Shown here piece by piece: positions 1 through 5,276 of a stretch of DNA of 5,587 nucleotides (position 1 is the stretch's first letter; the number at the start of each line of letters is the position of its first letter). The stretch comes from Bacteroidales bacterium UBA3742 (GTDB lineage Bacteria > Bacteroidota > Bacteroidia > Bacteroidales > Paludibacteraceae): contig DFGU01000069.1 of the NCBI GenBank assembly GCA_002371785.1, positions 1-5,587 of the forward strand. Direction: 5' to 3'. Made by a program: the position numbers and the translations under genes. The notes under the pieces were generated by a model, which saw nothing but the letters and a program-made list of their open reading frames with translations, was not told the origin of the DNA and did no database searches.

Positions 1-2
1 AC

Positions 3-671
3 AAGCGTCAGCAGTGGTGGAAAAAACTGGAGAAAAGCGGCGCCGTGGTGATGCAGAGTGATAAGTTGCGCGACTACCAGGTGGAGCGCTGGATCAGCGA
101 CTATCTGAAGACGCTCGGCGAGGCGCATCCGGACATCAGTTTTGCACCCAATATCGCCCGCATCCTGGCCGACAGCTTGGGAACGGACCTAAGCGCTATC
201 GTCGGTGCGCTGCAGAAGCTGATTGACGGCCGTCCGGAGGGCGTGAACGTGATCGATGCCGCCCTGGTGGAGCGCAACATAGGTATCTCGAAAGACTATA
301 ACGTGTTTGAGTTGCAGGAGGCGCTGGTCAGAGGCGACGTTGTGAAAGCCAACCGTATCACCCAGTATTTCGCCTCGAGCAAGGACCATCCGATGATCAA
401 GGAGTTAGGCATACTGTACAACTTCTTCCAGACCCTGATGATGTACCACTACCTGCCCGACAAGTCGGACCGTGCGGCCGCTTCGGCGCTGGGCGTGAAT
501 CCGTACTTCGTGAAGGACTATGCGGCGGCAGCACGTCGCTACTCGGCCGGAAAGACCTTTAAGATCATCAGTTATTTCCGCGAGACGGATGCGCGACTGA
601 AAGGTATCAACAACCCCTCGGCCACGGATGCCGACCTATGGAAAGAATTGATTTATAAAATAATGCATTAA
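3..671 (+). CDS. holA: DNA polymerase III subunit delta, C-terminal part (5' end outside window)
   Basis: Delta is the clamp-loader subunit that opens the beta sliding clamp so that it can be loaded on primed DNA; it acts in the cytoplasm at the replication fork. The reading frame is open to the window edge (first full codon at base 3), giving 222 visible residues. The family is usually about 340 residues, so roughly the N-terminal third (most of the first AAA+ domain) is missing. The ATG at base 51 and the GTGs at 45 and 48 are internal codons: the residues before them (KRQQWWKKLEKSGA) fit the family. Recognisable segments are SDKLRDYQVERWI, the SLGTDLSAIVGALQKLI helix, NIGISKDYNVFELQEAL, the collar-domain stretch ILYNFFQTLMMYHYLPDKS, and the end NPSATDADLWKELIYKIMH. 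This is typical of Bacteroidota HolA. The stop lies 6 nt before the PrsW-family gene, which suggests co-transcription. The call rests on recalled family sequence. Confidence 0.93.
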   Translation, partial: KRQQWWKKLEKSGAVVMQSDKLRDYQVERWISDYLKTLGEAHPDISFAPNIARILADSLGTDLSAIVGALQKLIDGRPEGVNVIDAALVERNIGISKDYNVFELQEALVRGDVVKANRITQYFASSKDHPMIKELGILYNFFQTLMMYHYLPDKSDRAAASALGVNPYFVKDYAAAARRYSAGKTFKIISYFRETDARLKGINNPSATDADLWKELIYKIMH

Positions 672-677
672 GAAGAT

Positions 678-1421
678 ATGTGGATTGTACTTGCGGTAGC
701 CCTCTTGCCCGTAGTGGTGCTGTTTGGCTACATATGGCTAAAAGACCGTCGTCAACCCGAACCGATGAAGTGGCTCTTGAAAGCCCTGTTCTACGGCTTG
801 CTCTCGACCGCCCTGGTGATCATGGTGATAGGACCGCTGCCGGAGATCGAGGTGACGGATCCGGTGAGCGCCTTTCTGAAGGCCTTCCTGACGGCAGCCA
901 TGCCCGAGGAGGCGGCTAAGCTGCTGATGCTCTATATCTTACTCAAGAAGAATCCGTTCTTTGACGAGCAGCTGGACGGCATCGTCTATGCTACGTGCGT
1001 GGCGCTGGGTTTTGCCGGCACGGAGAATATCATGTACCTGCTGGGCGGCCTGTCGGACGGATCGTGGGTGACGATGGGTATCTCGCGCGCCATCTTTGCC
1101 GTACCGGGTCATTTCTTCTTCGGTACGCTGATGGGATACTTCTTTGCCCGCGCATGGTTTGGCAATCCGGCGCATAAGACGCGCAACATGTTCCTGGCAT
1201 GGTTCGTACCGATGCTGGCGCACGGTATATACGACGGCCTGCTGTTCGCCATGCCGACGATGCCCGAGTGGGTGGCCGGCGTGCTGTTCATCGTGTTCAT
1301 TGGCGGCTTTATCACGCTGCGTCGCCAGGGCGTACGGGTGATCACTGTGCTGCAAACAGAAGACGAAATTTTACAAACAATAGATAAAACAGAAGATACA
1401 AATGAAAAAGATTGTAATTAG
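678..1421 (+). CDS. prsW: PrsW-family intramembrane metalloprotease (CPBP-like glutamic protease clan)
   Basis: This is a 247-residue multi-pass membrane protein. Family motifs in order are: a basic/acidic, proline-rich segment after the first membrane helix (KDRRQPEP, residues 22-29); the EExxK motif at E77-E78-K81; a glycine-rich helix with GFAGTEN (111-117, E116); a histidine in PGHFFFG (H145); and a late HGIYD (H182, D186). These Glu and His residues are those expected at the membrane-embedded active site. Hydrophobic segments lie near residues 1-20, 33-53, 64-90, 102-123, 135-158, 172-192 and 198-214. The best-known member, Bacillus subtilis PrsW, makes the first cut in the anti-sigma factor RsiW. 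No anti-sigma gene is seen here, so the substrate is unknown and the symbol names only the family. The ATG is 6 nt after holA. The polar tail (about 224-247) is AT-richer, and its last 20 nt overlap the next gene, so the two are probably translationally coupled. Confidence 0.88.
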   Translation: MWIVLAVALLPVVVLFGYIWLKDRRQPEPMKWLLKALFYGLLSTALVIMVIGPLPEIEVTDPVSAFLKAFLTAAMPEEAAKLLMLYILLKKNPFFDEQLDGIVYATCVALGFAGTENIMYLLGGLSDGSWVTMGISRAIFAVPGHFFFGTLMGYFFARAWFGNPAHKTRNMFLAWFVPMLAHGIYDGLLFAMPTMPEWVAGVLFIVFIGGFITLRRQGVRVITVLQTEDEILQTIDKTEDTNEKDCN

Positions 1422-1710
1422 CCTGATGATGGCAATGGTAGTGATCGGCATGACCGGTTGCTGCTGCGGTAACGGAGAGAAGAAATGTGGTGGTTGTGAT
1501 ACCACCGAAGTAAAGGAGTGCGAGCATAAGTGTCAGCACGAGTGTGAGCATAAGTGCAAGCACGAAGGCGAGGAGCATAAATGCTGCAAGCACGAGGGTG
1601 AAGGCGAGCATAAGTGCTGCAAGCATGAGGGCGAGGAGCATCAGTGCTGCAAGCATCACCAGGAGGGTGAGCACCACTGCTGCCAGCACGATACAACGGC
1701 ACAAAAGTAA
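1402..1710 (+). CDS. small Cys/His-rich repeat lipoprotein, putative metal binder (unrecognised)
   Basis: I do not recognise this 102-residue protein as a named family. It has a basic start (MKK), a hydrophobic core (residues 4-17) and a lipobox, MTGC, with Cys20 as the predicted lipidated residue; two more Cys follow at once. There is no clear acidic export signal after Cys20, so a periplasm-facing lipoprotein seems more likely than a surface one, but this is weak. The mature part holds 17 Cys and 14 His and is otherwise mostly Glu, Lys and Gly. Residues 40-54 repeat Cys-x-His-x every four residues. Residues 57-97 hold four copies of His-x-Cys-Cys-x-His (H59-H64, H70-H75, H80-H85, H91-H96). 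Binding of a soft or borderline metal such as zinc, copper or nickel is inferred from composition alone. The A-rich start region (AGAAGATACAAATG) is typical for Bacteroidota. The start lies inside the PrsW-family gene; metK follows after 16 nt. Confidence 0.85.
   Translation: MKKIVISLMMAMVVIGMTGCCCGNGEKKCGGCDTTEVKECEHKCQHECEHKCKHEGEEHKCCKHEGEGEHKCCKHEGEEHQCCKHHQEGEHHCCQHDTTAQK
1516..1692 (+). repeat. imperfect in-frame repeats coding for Cys/His motifs
   Basis: GAGCATAAGTG occurs exactly three times, at 1522-1532, 1546-1556 and 1606-1616. Longer units of the form GAGCATnAnTGCTGCAAGCA begin at 1573, 1606 and 1636, and a more diverged unit begins at 1669. Spacing between the longer units is 33, 30 and 33 nt, always a multiple of three, so gain or loss of units would keep the reading frame. 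The upstream part has a 12-nt subrepeat coding for xHxC. The repeats also keep several other frames open, which creates false antisense ORFs here. Confidence 0.85.
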
Positions 1711-1726
1711 GAAGACGACAGAGTAG

Positions 1727-3010
1727 ATGAATTATTTGTTTACGTCAGAATCGGTGTCAGAAGGACACCCTGACAAAGTGAGTGACCAGATATCGGATGC
1801 GATTCTGGACAATATTCTTGCGCTGGATGAGAATGCGCACGTGGCCTGCGAGACGATGTGTACGACGGGTCAGGTTGTGGTAGCGGGTGAGGTCACCTGC
1901 GAGCACTACGTAGACGTGCAGCAGATCGCGCGCAACACGATCAGCAAGATCGGATACACCAAGGCCGAGTATAAGTTTGAGGCCGAGAGTTGCGGCATAC
2001 TGACGGCCCTGCATGCGCAGTCGCCCGATATCAATATGGGCGTGAGCCGTGCTACGGAGGAGGAGCAGGGTGCCGGCGACCAGGGTATGATGTTCGGTTA
2101 CGCCACGGACGAGACCGACAACTACATGCCCCTGACGCTCGACCTGGCCCATACGCTGGTCTATACCCTGGCGCGTATCCGCAAGGAGGGTGAGCAGATG
2201 CTGTATCTGCGTCCCGACTCGAAGAGCCAGGTGACCATGGAGTATAACGAGCAGAACGAACCCGTTCGCATTGATACCATCGTGCTCTCGACGCAACACG
2301 ATGAGCAAGTACTAAGTGACCAAGGACAAAGTACCACGGTTACGCCGGAACTCATCAAACGCGACGTGATCGAGATCCTGCTGCCGCGGGTAGCGACGCG
2401 CGACTCGCGGTATACGAAGTTGCTGCATGACTTCCTGGCTAACCCGGAAGCCAAGCTGCTGGTGAACCCGACGGGCAAGTTCGTAGTAGGTGGTCCCCAC
2501 GGCGATACGGGCTTGACGGGCCGTAAGATCATCGTAGATACCTACGGCGGACGCGGTGCCCACGGTGGCGGTGCGTTCTCAGGCAAGGACCCCTCGAAGG
2601 TGGACCGCTCGGCAGCCTATGCCGCTCGCTGGATCGCCAAGAACCTGGTGGCAGCCGGCGTGGCACGTGAGGTGCTGGTGCAGGTAAGTTATGCCATCGG
2701 TGTGGCTCGTCCCGTGTCGCTGTACGTGCAGACCTACGGTACTGCCAAGGTGGCGATGACCGATGCGGAGATAGCCAAGAAGGTGGGCGAACTGTTCGAC
2801 CTCTCGCCGGCCGCTATATGCCGTGCGCTGAAGCTCAAGCAACCGATGTATGAGGAGACGGCGCGTTACGGCCATATGGGACGTACGCCGGAGGTGGTAG
2901 AGAAGACGTTCCTGGACGAGAACGGCAAGCCGTTCACCCGCAAGGTGGAACTCTTCACCTGGGAGAAACTGGATCGGGTAGAAGACGTGAAACGTGCATT
3001 CGGACTATAA
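1727..3010 (+). CDS. metK: S-adenosylmethionine synthase (methionine adenosyltransferase)
   Basis: The enzyme makes S-adenosylmethionine from methionine and ATP, releasing phosphate and diphosphate; it is cytoplasmic and normally works as a tetramer. The protein has 427 residues. Visible marks are the N-terminal ATP-site motif GHPDK (13-17), signature 1 GAGDQGMMFGYA (115-126), the GGPHGDTGLTGRKIIVDTYG stretch (255-274) and the P-loop-like signature 2 GGGAFSGKD (280-288). It is longer than the roughly 384-residue Escherichia coli enzyme; forms near 430 residues are usual in Bacteroidales, so this is not an oddity. The ATG at 1727 gives the usual family N-terminus (NYLFTSESVSEGHPDK) and lies 16 nt after the Cys/His lipoprotein gene; lspA follows after 6 nt. 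I see no promoter and no SAM riboswitch directly upstream, so it is probably transcribed from further upstream. Confidence 0.98.
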   Translation: MNYLFTSESVSEGHPDKVSDQISDAILDNILALDENAHVACETMCTTGQVVVAGEVTCEHYVDVQQIARNTISKIGYTKAEYKFEAESCGILTALHAQSPDINMGVSRATEEEQGAGDQGMMFGYATDETDNYMPLTLDLAHTLVYTLARIRKEGEQMLYLRPDSKSQVTMEYNEQNEPVRIDTIVLSTQHDEQVLSDQGQSTTVTPELIKRDVIEILLPRVATRDSRYTKLLHDFLANPEAKLLVNPTGKFVVGGPHGDTGLTGRKIIVDTYGGRGAHGGGAFSGKDPSKVDRSAAYAARWIAKNLVAAGVAREVLVQVSYAIGVARPVSLYVQTYGTAKVAMTDAEIAKKVGELFDLSPAAICRALKLKQPMYEETARYGHMGRTPEVVEKTFLDENGKPFTRKVELFTWEKLDRVEDVKRAFGL

Positions 3011-3016
3011 GCAAGG

Positions 3017-3574
3017 ATGAAGACGACGCTGAAAAAAAGTCTGCTGGTGAGCCTGATCGTGGTGGCCGGTGTGGTGCTTGACCAAGTGGTGAAGCTCTAC
3101 GTGCTGCACCATTTCCGGCTATACGACGACCTGCAGGTGACCAACTGGTTTCATATCTGCTATATACTGAACGACGGCATGGCCTTCGGCGTGGAGTGGT
3201 TCGATAAGCTGGCGCTGACGCTATTCCGGCTGGTGGCCGTAGGCCTGCTGGGCTGGTACCTGCATCTGCTGATCCACCGCCGTCCGGCGCGCACGTCGTA
3301 CCTGGTGACTATCGCCTTTGTGATGGCCGGTGCGCTGGGAAATATCGTGGACTGCGTATGCTACGGCAAGCTGTTCCAGGGGGGAGAATGGATGTACGGC
3401 AAGGTGGTGGATATGCTCTACTTCCCGTTGATACGTAACGGTGCGGGCGAGGTGCTCTTCTTCCGTCCGGTATTCAACGTGGCCGACTCGTACATCACGT
3501 GTGCGGTGATCATCATCATCCTATTCTTCACGAAAGACCTCAATCAGTCTTTCGAGAAAGGAGTAAAGGAGTGA
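3017..3574 (+). CDS. lspA: lipoprotein signal peptidase (signal peptidase II)
   Basis: LspA is an inner-membrane aspartyl protease that cuts the signal peptide of diacylglyceryl-modified prolipoproteins just before the lipobox cysteine. The 185-residue protein has four hydrophobic segments (about 8-26, 64-86, 95-112 and 155-172), an LDQVVK motif (21-26), NDGMAFG (52-58, matching the conserved N-x-G-x-A-F region), and the two catalytic motifs NIVD (Asp112) and FNVAD (Asp157). The segment between the two Asp residues is longer than in E. coli LspA and contains VVDMLYFP and FFRPVFN, a form seen in Bacteroidota. The ATG is 6 nt after metK, with AAGG directly against it. An A7 tract lies at codons 6-8. 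The C-terminal residues KGVKE and the stop are encoded by an 8-bp tandem repeat. The next gene encodes a predicted lipoprotein, hence a likely substrate. Confidence 0.96.
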   Translation: MKTTLKKSLLVSLIVVAGVVLDQVVKLYVLHHFRLYDDLQVTNWFHICYILNDGMAFGVEWFDKLALTLFRLVAVGLLGWYLHLLIHRRPARTSYLVTIAFVMAGALGNIVDCVCYGKLFQGGEWMYGKVVDMLYFPLIRNGAGEVLFFRPVFNVADSYITCAVIIIILFFTKDLNQSFEKGVKE

Positions 3575-3588
3575 AGGAGTGAAGAAGT
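3557..3588 (+). repeat. four tandem 8-bp units across the lspA stop and the next start
   Basis: The units are AAAGGAGT, AAAGGAGT, GAAGGAGT and GAAGAAGT, directly head to tail. They encode the last LspA residues and the TGA stop at 3572-3574. They also supply the SD-like AAAGGAG (3565-3571) and the GTG start (3579) of the DUF4296 gene. Eight is not a multiple of three, so a change in copy number would alter the LspA tail and the spacing or start of the next gene. Confidence 0.85.
3565..3571 (+). promoter_or_regulatory. Shine-Dalgarno-like site supporting the GTG start at 3579
   Basis: AAAGGAG lies 7 nt before the GTG at 3579, a normal spacing, and within lspA codons. A GTG at 3571 reads into a stop after two more codons, so it cannot serve this gene. 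Strong SD-like sites are not the rule in Bacteroidota, so this one may partly be a by-product of the tandem repeat. Confidence 0.5.
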
Positions 3589-4091
3589 TCAGGTGGCTCA
3601 TAGTGCTGTTGGTGGCGGTCTGCTGCATAGGTTGTAGACCGAAGGGCATCTTGTCGTCGCGCCAGATGCGTGACATCATGTATGATCTGCATCGCGTGGA
3701 CGGCATAATGGATGTGATGCAGCTGGGTATCGGTTACGACGAGGACTTGGCGCGTTACTATCAGAACGTGCTGGACCGTCACGGCGTGAGTCAGGCGCAG
3801 TTTGACTCGTCGCTGGTATGGTACACCGACAACCCGGCGCTGTTCAACAAGATCTATCCCAAGGTGATGGATCGGCTGGATCAGGATGTGGCCCATTGGG
3901 AGGCTGTGTTGGCGCGCGAACAGAAGCGTCGGGAACTGCTCTCGGAGCCCTATACACGGATGATGCCCTACGAGATGCAGGTGGTGGCGCAAATGATGTT
4001 GGATAGCATTTCGGAATGTCCGGGACCGGTAGAAATACCGGAAAAATACACCTGGTGGCGAGAAATGCACGCAAAAATGCAAAAAAAGTAA
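3579..4091 (+). CDS. DUF4296 domain-containing lipoprotein
   Basis: The 170-residue protein starts with a basic N-terminus (MKKFRW), a hydrophobic stretch (7-17) and a lipobox ending CIGC, with Cys19 as the predicted lipidated residue. The mature part begins RPKGILSSRQMRDIMYDLHR, which matches the DUF4296 start (a P-x-G-[IV]-L segment then an amphipathic helix with D-x-H). A second conserved stretch, HGVSQAQFDSSLVWYTDNP, is at about 68-86. The C-terminal half is charged and helical (about 87-125). The function is unknown; the family is found in Bacteroidota and often sits beside lspA. The residues after Cys19 show no acidic export signal, so a periplasmic-facing location is inferred. The start is GTG, 4 nt after the lspA stop, chosen for the signal peptide and the AAAGGAG site. 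The gene closes the upstream cluster; a new promoter begins within 10 nt of its stop. Confidence 0.87.
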   Translation: MKKFRWLIVLLVAVCCIGCRPKGILSSRQMRDIMYDLHRVDGIMDVMQLGIGYDEDLARYYQNVLDRHGVSQAQFDSSLVWYTDNPALFNKIYPKVMDRLDQDVAHWEAVLAREQKRRELLSEPYTRMMPYEMQVVAQMMLDSISECPGPVEIPEKYTWWREMHAKMQKK

Positions 4092-4098
4092 CAAAAAA

Positions 4099-4130
4099 TT
4101 TGCGTATCTGAAAAAAAAGTTGTAATTTTG
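4099..4130 (+). promoter_or_regulatory. Bacteroidota-type promoter for rplM-rpsI
   Basis: TTTG at 4099-4102 and TAATTTTG at 4123-4130 are separated by 20 nt. This matches the Bacteroidota primary sigma consensus (-33 TTTG, -7 TAnnTTTG, spacer about 19-21) without a mismatch. A-tracts lie before the -33 box and in the spacer (A8 at 4111-4118). Transcription should begin a few bases after 4130, near 4134-4139, leaving a leader of about 105 nt before the rplM ATG. Confidence 0.85.
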
Positions 4131-4241
4131 CACGCTTTTTCGGGTTTACCCGAGTATTAATTAACAACGCCGTGCTGGGCAGTGTGTTGCATAGCAACCG
4201 TAAAGATGTCTGTCGGCTCGGTCTTATAACGAACAAAACAA
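4131..4241 (+). promoter_or_regulatory. rplM 5' leader with small hairpins
   Basis: The leader is long for a simple start region. Hairpin 1 pairs 4139-4144 with 4149-4154 (TTCGGG/CCCGAG, one T-G pair, loop TTTA). Hairpin 2 pairs GTTGC (4186-4190) with GCAAC (4194-4198), loop ATA. A competing pairing exists: CCGAG (4150-4154) with CTCGG (4217-4221), which would undo hairpin 1. An A-rich stretch (AACGAACAAAACAA) precedes the ATG. L13 autoregulates its operon in some bacteria, so a regulatory role is plausible, but short helices like these can occur by chance. Confidence 0.45.
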
Positions 4242-4697
4242 ATGGAATTTAACAGTTACAAAACAGTATCGCTGAACAAGGCTACGGTTGAGAAAAACTG
4301 GGTCGTTGTAGATGCTGAGGGCCAGATCCTTGGCCGTATGTGTACGAAGGTAGCTAAGTTGCTACGCGGTAAGTACAAACCGTCGTTCACGCCGAATGTG
4401 GACTGCGGCGACAACGTAATTATTATCAATGCCGACAAGGTGGAGATGACCGGTAACAAGTGGACCGATCGCGAGTATGTTCGCTACACGGGTTTCCCCG
4501 GTGGTCAGCGCGTAATGAGCCCCGCAGAGCTGAAGGCTAAGGGCGTAGATCGTCTGATCAAGAAAGTGGTAAAGGGTATGCTGCCCAAGAACCGTCTTGG
4601 CAACAAGATCATCAACAACCTGTACGTGTTCGGTGGCGCTGAGCACAACATGCAGGCACAACAGCCGAAACAAATTGATATCAACACCTTAAAATAA
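4242..4697 (+). CDS. rplM: 50S ribosomal protein L13 (uL13)
   Basis: L13 is an early-assembly protein of the large ribosomal subunit that binds 23S rRNA. The 151 residues match full-length Bacteroidota L13. Visible segments are VVDAEGQILGRMCTKVAKLL (22-41), LRGKYKPSFTPNVDCGDNVI (41-60), YTGFPGGQR (82-90), the family signature around VKGMLPKNRLGNKIINNLYV (110-129), and the end AQQPKQIDINTLK. The ATG follows an A-rich region with no Shine-Dalgarno, as is common for highly expressed Bacteroidota genes. It is the first gene of the ribosomal unit, about 105 nt after a consensus promoter. rpsI follows after 13 nt, the usual L13-S9 pair found across bacteria. Confidence 0.98.
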   Translation: MEFNSYKTVSLNKATVEKNWVVVDAEGQILGRMCTKVAKLLRGKYKPSFTPNVDCGDNVIIINADKVEMTGNKWTDREYVRYTGFPGGQRVMSPAELKAKGVDRLIKKVVKGMLPKNRLGNKIINNLYVFGGAEHNMQAQQPKQIDINTLK

Positions 4698-4710
4698 GAA
4701 ATAGACTATT

Positions 4711-5097
4711 ATGGAAGTAATTAATGCATTAGGTCGTCGTAAAGCTGCAGTAGCACGCGTTTACGTTAGTGAGGGTGCTGGTAAGATCACTATCAATGGT
4801 CGTGAGTTGGAGGTTTATTTTCCCGCTCCCGCGCTGCAATACATCGTTAAGCAGCCGCTGGCTAAGCTGGACGTAACTGAGAAATATGATATCAAGGTCA
4901 ACCTGGACGGTGGCGGATACAAGGGACAGGCAGAGGCTCTGCGTCTGGCTATCGCTCGCGCACTCGTGAAGATTGATCCGGAGAACAAGCCTGCACTGAA
5001 GGCAGAGGGCTTCATGACTCGTGACGCTCGTGAGGTTGAGCGTAAGAAACCGGGTCGTCCGAAGGCTCGTAAGCGCTTCCAGTTCAGCAAGCGTTAA
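4711..5097 (+). CDS. rpsI: 30S ribosomal protein S9 (uS9)
   Basis: S9 belongs to the head of the small subunit, and its C-terminal tail reaches the P-site tRNA. The protein has 128 residues, full length. Seen are the start NALGRRKAAVARVYVSEGAG (5-24), ITINGRELEVYFP (26-38), the signature GGGYKGQAEALRLAIARALV (67-86), and the basic tail KKPGRPKARKRFQFSKR ending in the conserved Ser-Lys-Arg that contacts tRNA. It lies 13 nt after rplM and is surely co-transcribed with it. Downstream is a 179-nt structured gap before rpsB. Confidence 0.98.
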   Translation: MEVINALGRRKAAVARVYVSEGAGKITINGRELEVYFPAPALQYIVKQPLAKLDVTEKYDIKVNLDGGGYKGQAEALRLAIARALVKIDPENKPALKAEGFMTRDAREVERKKPGRPKARKRFQFSKR

Positions 5098-5119
5098 TCC
5101 GCAGAACAGAACCAATCCA

Positions 5120-5160
5120 AATCGTGTGGACTCCCTCGTGGACTGCCACACGATTGTTTT
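5120..5160 (+). terminator. strong hairpin after rpsI: weak terminator or attenuator
   Basis: AATCGTGTGG (5120-5129) pairs perfectly with CCACACGATT (5146-5155): 10 bp with a 16-nt loop, inside which TCC (5132-5134) can pair with GGA (5140-5142). The stem ends 58 nt after the rpsI stop. It is followed by G and only four T, then GGG, so the T-tract is short for an efficient intrinsic terminator. It may end part of the rplM-rpsI transcripts and let the rest read into rpsB, or it may be a domain of the rpsB leader, since the TTTT is also the first arm of the next stem. Confidence 0.6.
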
Positions 5161-5230
5161 GGGAGCCAAAACGCGTATGCGTGCGCGCATATATAATAAT
5201 GTATTGTGCGCGTGAACGGGCTTCCCAAAA
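5157..5230 (+). promoter_or_regulatory. structured rpsB leader (candidate cis-acting RNA)
   Basis: TTTTGGGAGCC (5157-5167) pairs with GGCTTCCCAAAA (5219-5230): 11 bp with one bulged T at 5222. Inside it, 5182-5191 pairs with 5205-5214 (10 pairs, three of them G-T), leaving a 13-nt AT-rich loop. An alternative inner helix pairs ACGCGTA (5171-5177) with TGCGCGT (5207-5213) and excludes the first. The stem ends 46 nt before the rpsB ATG. I see no Bacteroidota -7 box in the gap, so rpsB is probably reached by read-through from rplM. Regulation by S2 is an inference by analogy with other ribosomal leaders. Confidence 0.55.
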
Positions 5231-5276
5231 TGAACGGAATTTTTAATAATAACAAATCATTATTCATTAAAACAAA

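Noticed and set aside
1342..1704. Antisense ORFs of 94-120 codons opposite the Cys/His repeat gene, one rich in Leu, Ala and Met like a membrane protein
   Set aside because: They result from the repeat, whose composition lacks stop codons in other frames. The + strand frame has a start region, a lipobox and operon spacing; the antisense ones have no supporting start context.
671..1715. AGAAGA shortly before three starts (671, 1391, 1710) as a shared regulatory motif
   Set aside because: Its distance to the ATG varies (1, 5 and 11 nt) and the motif is short and purine-rich, so it more likely reflects general A/G-rich start regions.
1711..1726. SAM-responsive riboswitch ahead of metK
   Set aside because: The gap is only 16 nt and the sequence before it is coding repeat; there is no room for, and no sign of, an aptamer.
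3032..3038. A7 tract in the lspA N-terminal codons as a frameshift or phase-variation site
   Set aside because: It is short, the frame through it gives a normal LspA signal-anchor start, and similar A-tracts occur by chance. Nothing else supports a switch.
3540..4236. Overlapping antisense ORFs opposite the DUF4296 gene and rplM leader
   Set aside because: They read through a recognised gene and a consensus promoter on the other strand, with low-complexity Phe-rich starts made from A-tracts.
5192..5197. TATAAT in the rpsB leader as a sigma-70-like -10 box
   Set aside because: There is no TTGACA-like box at the right distance, and Bacteroidota use TAnnTTTG with TTTG upstream; no such pair with correct spacing was found. 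It lies in the AT-rich loop of the leader hairpin.
5245..5264. AATAAT/ATTATT inverted repeat just before rpsB
   Set aside because: Six A-T pairs only, in an AT-rich start region; it is expected by chance and would be unstable.
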